Assembly (NCBI RefSeq): GCF_030580995.1 | Contig: NZ_JAUQSZ010000004.1 | Coordinates: 124,001-188,000 of the forward strand | DNA length: 64,000 bases | Direction of reading: 5' to 3' | DNA from: Sphingomonas immobilis | GTDB taxonomy: Bacteria > Pseudomonadota > Alphaproteobacteria > Sphingomonadales > Sphingomonadaceae | Part shown: positions 60,614-64,000 of the stretch, piece after piece | Layout of the letters: every line of letters begins with the position of its first letter | Numbering within the stretch: position 1 is the first letter of the stretch | Made by a program: the position numbers and the translations under genes | The notes under the pieces: generated by a model | Seen by the model: the letters and a program-made list of their open reading frames with translations, nothing else | The model's database searches: none | Told to the model about the DNA's origin: nothing

Positions 60614-61714
60614 TTGGCCGATTCCGTCCCCCTCGCCGCGGCATTGAGCCTCGCGCACGGCCCGGCGATGCCGAACCGCTTCATGCTCGCGCCGTTGACC
60701 AACACGCAGAGCAACCCCGACGGGACGCTGGGCGAGGACGAATATACCTGGCTGACGATGCGCGCGCAGGGCGGCTTCGGCCTGACCATGACCTGCGCCG
60801 CACACGTCCAGCAGGATGGACAGGGCTTTCCCGGCCAGCTCGGCATCTGGTCCGACAAGCATCTCGCCGGGCTCACCCGGCTGGCGGCGGGGATCAACGC
60901 GGCGGGCGCACCGTCGGCGGTGCAGCTCCAGCATTCCGGCCGCCGGGCGCGCAGCGACCTGACCGGCCTGCCCGCGGTCTGCCCATGGGACGATGCCGAA
61001 ACCGGCGCGCGGGCGCTGTCGACCGGCGAGGTCGAACAGGTGATCGAGGACTTCATCCTGGCGGCGCTGCGCGCCGAGACGGCGGGCTTCAACGGCGTCG
61101 AGCTGCACGGTGCGCACGGCTATCTCCTCGGCCAGTTCCTCGATGCCGACAACAACCACCGCGACGATCGCTACGGCGGCAGCTTCGAGAATCGCACGCG
61201 CGTATTGCTGGAGGTCATCGCCGGCATCCGCGACCGCGCGGGCGCGGATTTCCAGCTCGGCCTGCGGCTGTCGCCCGAACGGTTCGGCATCACCATCGCC
61301 GAGGCGCGTGCGCTGGCGGAACAGGTGATGCTGTCGGGGCGGATCGACTATCTCGATATGTCGCTGTGGGACGTGTTCAAGCCGCCGATCGAGTTCGCCG
61401 AGGCGGGAAAGCCGCTGATCGACTATTTCACCGATCTGCCGCGCGGGACGACGCGGCTCGGCGTCGCGGGCAAGATCATGGATGCGGCGCGCGCGCAACG
61501 CTGCCTCGATCACGGCGCGGATTACGTGCTGATCGGGCGCGGCGCGATCGTCCACCACGACTTTCCCGCGCGCGCCATCGCCGATCCCGGCTTCCGCGCG
61601 ACGCCGCTGCCGGTGTCGCGCGCCTATCTTGCCGGCGAGGGCGTCGGGCCTGCCTTCGTCGATTATGTCGCGAGCGGGATGCGCGGCATCGTCGCGGAGG
61701 ACGCCGCCGCCTGA
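60614..61714 (+). CDS. NADH:flavin oxidoreductase (Old Yellow Enzyme-like)
   Basis: FMN-dependent TIM-barrel protein of 366 residues. It shows NRFMLAPLTNTQS, GVELHGAHGYLLGQFLDADNNHRDDRYGGSFENRTR and YVLIGRGAI. OYE enzymes reduce the C=C bond of enones or enoyl esters. The start is TTG 60614, with AGGAG exactly 6 bases upstream; the first ATG would remove the start of the barrel. No 4Fe-4S Cys cluster is seen, so not the 2,4-dienoyl-CoA reductase subtype. It follows the MBL gene in an apparent operon. Confidence 0.88.
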   Translation: MADSVPLAAALSLAHGPAMPNRFMLAPLTNTQSNPDGTLGEDEYTWLTMRAQGGFGLTMTCAAHVQQDGQGFPGQLGIWSDKHLAGLTRLAAGINAAGAPSAVQLQHSGRRARSDLTGLPAVCPWDDAETGARALSTGEVEQVIEDFILAALRAETAGFNGVELHGAHGYLLGQFLDADNNHRDDRYGGSFENRTRVLLEVIAGIRDRAGADFQLGLRLSPERFGITIAEARALAEQVMLSGRIDYLDMSLWDVFKPPIEFAEAGKPLIDYFTDLPRGTTRLGVAGKIMDAARAQRCLDHGADYVLIGRGAIVHHDFPARAIADPGFRATPLPVSRAYLAGEGVGPAFVDYVASGMRGIVAEDAAA

Positions 61715-61728
61715 CGTTAGCAAGGCAG

Positions 61729-61746
61729 TTGACACTGATGTGTCAA
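61729..61746. promoter_or_regulatory. MarR operator palindrome
   Basis: TTGACAC-TGAT-GTGTCAA is a perfect inverted repeat 17 bases before the MarR ATG, the classic position for autoregulation. Its left arm is also a perfect -35 box; the likely -10 (ATGAAC) is weak. If used, transcription would begin at or near the ATG, giving a leaderless message; no ribosome site precedes the ATG. Confidence 0.6.
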
Positions 61747-61763
61747 GTTGGCATGAACGTGTC

Positions 61764-62252
61764 ATGTCCGAAACCGCGCGCCACCTGATTCAGTTTCTCG
61801 ACGAGATCGCGCGGGCGCGCGGGCGCATGGCGGTCGCCTTTCGCGATATCCGCGCGATGCACGGGCTGACCGAAGTGGAGAACGTCGTGCTGACCGCCGT
61901 TACCGGCGCGCGCCAGCTGCCGACGGTGCCGCAGATCGGCAGGAGCCTCGATCATCCCCGGCAGGTGATCCAGCGCGCCGCCGATGCGCTGGTCGCGCGC
62001 GGCCTGATCGAATGGCACGACAACCCCGATCACAAGCGCGCGCGCCTGCTCGCCCCGACCGAGGAGGGCACGCGGCTGCGGCACCTCGCCGATCTCGCCG
62101 GCATCGCGCGCGCCGAACAGCTCGCCGAGGGTATCGATGCCGATATGCTGGCGACGGTGGTCGCCGGCCTGCGCACCGTCCGCGCGGCGATCCAGCAGAA
62201 TGTCCGTGCGATCGGCGAAACCGCCGACGCCGACGAACAGGAGGATGCATGA
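61764..62252 (+). CDS. MarR family transcriptional regulator
   Basis: Regulator of 162 residues with a winged helix-turn-helix (LTEVENVVLTAV, LPTVPQIGRSLDHPRQVIQRAADALVARGLIEWHDNPDHKRARLLAPTEEG split over about 33-105). It ends overlapping the kinase gene (ATGA), so it heads an operon with the kinase and acyl-CoA dehydrogenase. The operator at 61729-61746 suggests autorepression relieved by a small aromatic or CoA ligand. Confidence 0.9.
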   Translation: MSETARHLIQFLDEIARARGRMAVAFRDIRAMHGLTEVENVVLTAVTGARQLPTVPQIGRSLDHPRQVIQRAADALVARGLIEWHDNPDHKRARLLAPTEEGTRLRHLADLAGIARAEQLAEGIDADMLATVVAGLRTVRAAIQQNVRAIGETADADEQEDA

Positions 62253-63313
62253 GCGAGACCGAAGGGCTTTACGACGTCGCGCGGCTGACCGCGTGGCTTG
62301 ACGACACCATCCCCGAGCTCGGCGACGGCCCGCTCGCGGTGAAGAAGATCCACGGCGGCACCAGCAACGTCATCCTGTCGCTCAACCGCGGCGGCGAGAC
62401 GATGGTGCTGCGCCGCCCGCCCGCCGTGCCGCCGCCGGGCAGCGAAAAGACCGTGCTGCGCGAGGCGCGCATCCTGACCGCGCTCAACGGCACGCCGGTG
62501 CCGCACCCCGTCTGCCGGGGGAGCTGCGCCGATGCCGGCGTGATCGGCGCGCCGTTCTACGTGATGGAACTGGTCGAGGGCTGGGCCGCTACGATCATCG
62601 ACGAGCACATCTATCACAAGGCCCCGTTCGACAAGGCGCCGTTCGAATATGGCGTCGCCTACGCGATGGTCGACGGCCTCGTCGCGCTCGCCAATGTCGA
62701 TTACAAGGCGGTCGGTCTCGAAGGCTTCGGCAAGCCCGACAATTACCTGGAACGCCAGGTCGATCGCTGGGAAGGCCAGCTCCTCAGCTACAAGGAGCTC
62801 TACGATTATCCCGGCCGTCACCTGCCGGGCTACGAGCTGACGCGCGACTGGTTGCGGAACAACATCCCCAAGACGTTCAAGGCCGGGATCATCCACGGCG
62901 ACGTCGGCACGCCCAACGCGCTGTTCGCCGACGGGCCGCCGTGCCGGTTGAACGCGCTGATCGACTGGGAGCTGTCGACGATCGGCGATCCGCTGCTCGA
63001 TCTCGCCAGCTTCACCAATGCGATGCGCGACGAGACGGCACCCGACGTGCTGCCCTCGAAGCGGCTCTACAACAGCGAGAACTGGCCGACGCGGCAGGAA
63101 ATGGCGCGTTACTACGCATCGGGCACCGGCCGCGACATGGCCGACTTCGATTATTACGCGATCCTCGCGATGTTCAAGGGCGGCTGCATCCTCGAATATA
63201 AGGTCGCGCAGTCGGCGCAGGGCACGCTGTCGAAGGAAACCGGCGTGTTCTTCTCGCGCCTCGTGCTCGAAAGCTTCGCCAATGCCGAGGCGCTGATCCG
63301 CCGCATCGGCTGA
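62249..63313 (+). CDS. APH-fold kinase, ACAD10/LvaA-like hydroxyacyl-CoA kinase candidate
   Basis: Phosphotransferase of 354 residues. Catalytic loop HGD at 216-218 with N223, metal-binding D239 in LIDWELSTIGDPLLDL. It resembles the APH domain of ACAD10/11 and LvaA, which phosphorylate the 4-hydroxyl of 4-hydroxyacyl-CoA. An acyl-CoA dehydrogenase follows after 27 bases, the same pairing as in those systems. ATG 62249 overlaps the MarR stop (ATGA). Confidence 0.87.
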   Translation: MSETEGLYDVARLTAWLDDTIPELGDGPLAVKKIHGGTSNVILSLNRGGETMVLRRPPAVPPPGSEKTVLREARILTALNGTPVPHPVCRGSCADAGVIGAPFYVMELVEGWAATIIDEHIYHKAPFDKAPFEYGVAYAMVDGLVALANVDYKAVGLEGFGKPDNYLERQVDRWEGQLLSYKELYDYPGRHLPGYELTRDWLRNNIPKTFKAGIIHGDVGTPNALFADGPPCRLNALIDWELSTIGDPLLDLASFTNAMRDETAPDVLPSKRLYNSENWPTRQEMARYYASGTGRDMADFDYYAILAMFKGGCILEYKVAQSAQGTLSKETGVFFSRLVLESFANAEALIRRIG

Positions 63314-63340
63314 CCCCCAAAAGATATCAGGAGAGACCCA

Positions 63341-64000
63341 ATGGATTTCACCGTCGAACCCGAATTTCAGGCCAAGCTCGCCTGGATGCGCGATTTCGTG
63401 AAGAACGAATGCGAGCCGATCGACCTGCTCTTCCCGCATCACGGCGACCCGTACGACACGAAGAACGCCACCGCGCGCGCCGTCATCGCGCCGCTGCAGG
63501 AGCAGGTGAAGGCGCAGGGGCTGTGGGCCTGCCACCTCGATCCGCATCTCGGCGGCAAGGGCTATGGCCAGATGAAGCTCGCGTACATGAACGAGATCAT
63601 CGGCCGGTCCTATTGGGCGCCGACCATCTTCGGCACCGCCGCGCCCGATACCGGCAATGCCGAGATCCTCGCGATGTTCGGCACGCCCGATCAGAAGGCG
63701 CGCTATCTCCAGCCCTTGCTCGACGGCGATATCGTCTCGACCTTTTCGATGACCGAGCCGCAGGCCGGTGCCGACCCCAAGGAATTCGTCTGCAAGGCGA
63801 CGCGCGAGGGCGACGAATGGGTGCTCGACGGCTATAAATGGTTCTCGTCGAACGCCCGCTACGCCAGCTTCCTGATCGTGATGGCCGTCACCGACCCCGA
63901 CGCGCCGCCGCACAGCCGCATGTCGATGCTGGTCGTGCCCGCCGAGACGCCGGGGATCGAGATCGTCCGCAACGTCGGCGTGATCGGCGACGATCTCGAC
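63341..64000 (+). CDS. Acyl-CoA dehydrogenase, ACAD10/11-like (partial)
   Basis: First 220 residues of an acyl-CoA dehydrogenase cut by the right edge. It has FGTAAPDTGNAEIL, a segment typical of the ACAD10/11 group, FSMTEPQAGADP and WVLDGYKWFSSNA. ATG 63341 has AGGAGAGACC upstream. Together with the kinase it probably forms a unit that converts a 4-hydroxyacyl-CoA to a 2-enoyl-CoA via the 4-phosphate (from known ACAD10/11 and levulinate pathways; inferred here). Confidence 0.9.
   Translation, partial: MDFTVEPEFQAKLAWMRDFVKNECEPIDLLFPHHGDPYDTKNATARAVIAPLQEQVKAQGLWACHLDPHLGGKGYGQMKLAYMNEIIGRSYWAPTIFGTAAPDTGNAEILAMFGTPDQKARYLQPLLDGDIVSTFSMTEPQAGADPKEFVCKATREGDEWVLDGYKWFSSNARYASFLIVMAVTDPDAPPHSRMSMLVVPAETPGIEIVRNVGVIGDDLD

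Overview
The window looks like chromosomal or large-plasmid DNA of an alphaproteobacterium, most likely a sphingomonad (Sphingomonadales). This is inferred from the very high GC content, four TonB-dependent receptors of the type sphingomonads use for hydrophobic substrates, the density of short-chain dehydrogenases (SDRs), Rieske oxygenases and CoA-thioester enzymes, and frequent 4-nt stop/start overlaps. No rRNA, tRNA, insertion sequence, CRISPR array or phage gene was seen. Almost every base lies in a catabolic or regulatory gene.

Layout. 1-4.3 kb: a minus-strand operon of Rieske oxygenase, 2Fe-2S ferredoxin and a 2-oxoacid dehydrogenase E1 alpha/beta pair (beta cut by the window edge), next to a TetR regulator. 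4.3-8.7 kb: a second Rieske oxygenase, divergent from a cytochrome P450-SDR-MDR operon. 8.7-12.0 kb: a minus-strand operon of APH-type kinase, a lipocalin-like unknown, a DABB-fold protein and an SDR. 12.2-20.6 kb: two enoyl-CoA hydratases, CoxG, a complete molybdenum hydroxylase (M, S, L subunits), an acyl-CoA ligase and a further hydratase. 20.6-26.2 kb: GntR/FCD regulator, TonB receptor, amidohydrolase and SDR, all minus. 26.3-36.0 kb: TetR, beta-hydroxyacid dehydrogenase, CMD-like protein, SDR, a hydrolase/flavin-reductase fusion, a thiolase-fold protein with its DUF35 partner, a hydrolase, a NUDIX protein and a pair of acyl-CoA dehydrogenases.

36.0-49.1 kb: CoA ligases, an AMACR-like class III CoA protein, three thioesterases, SDRs, hydratases, a zinc alcohol dehydrogenase and a TetR. 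49.4-57.5 kb: three TonB receptors with well-formed terminators. 57.6-64 kb: SDR, thiolase, metallo-beta-lactamase-fold hydrolase, OYE-type flavin oxidoreductase, MarR regulator, an APH-type kinase and an acyl-CoA dehydrogenase that runs off the right edge.

How it may work together (inference): TonB receptors import a hydrophobic, probably polycyclic or isoprenoid-like compound. Rieske, P450 and molybdenum enzymes hydroxylate it, and SDR, MDR and ADH enzymes oxidise the alcohols. Ligases make CoA thioesters, which are shortened by paired acyl-CoA dehydrogenases, hydratases, a thiolase and a likely thiolase-fold/DUF35 aldolase. The aldolase pair and two-subunit dehydrogenase resemble the logic of steroid side-chain catabolism, but the substrate cannot be read from this window. 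Two recurrent promoter motifs (TTGACAC-N3-GTC and the palindrome YAGNTANCTA) link distant genes and suggest at least two local regulons.
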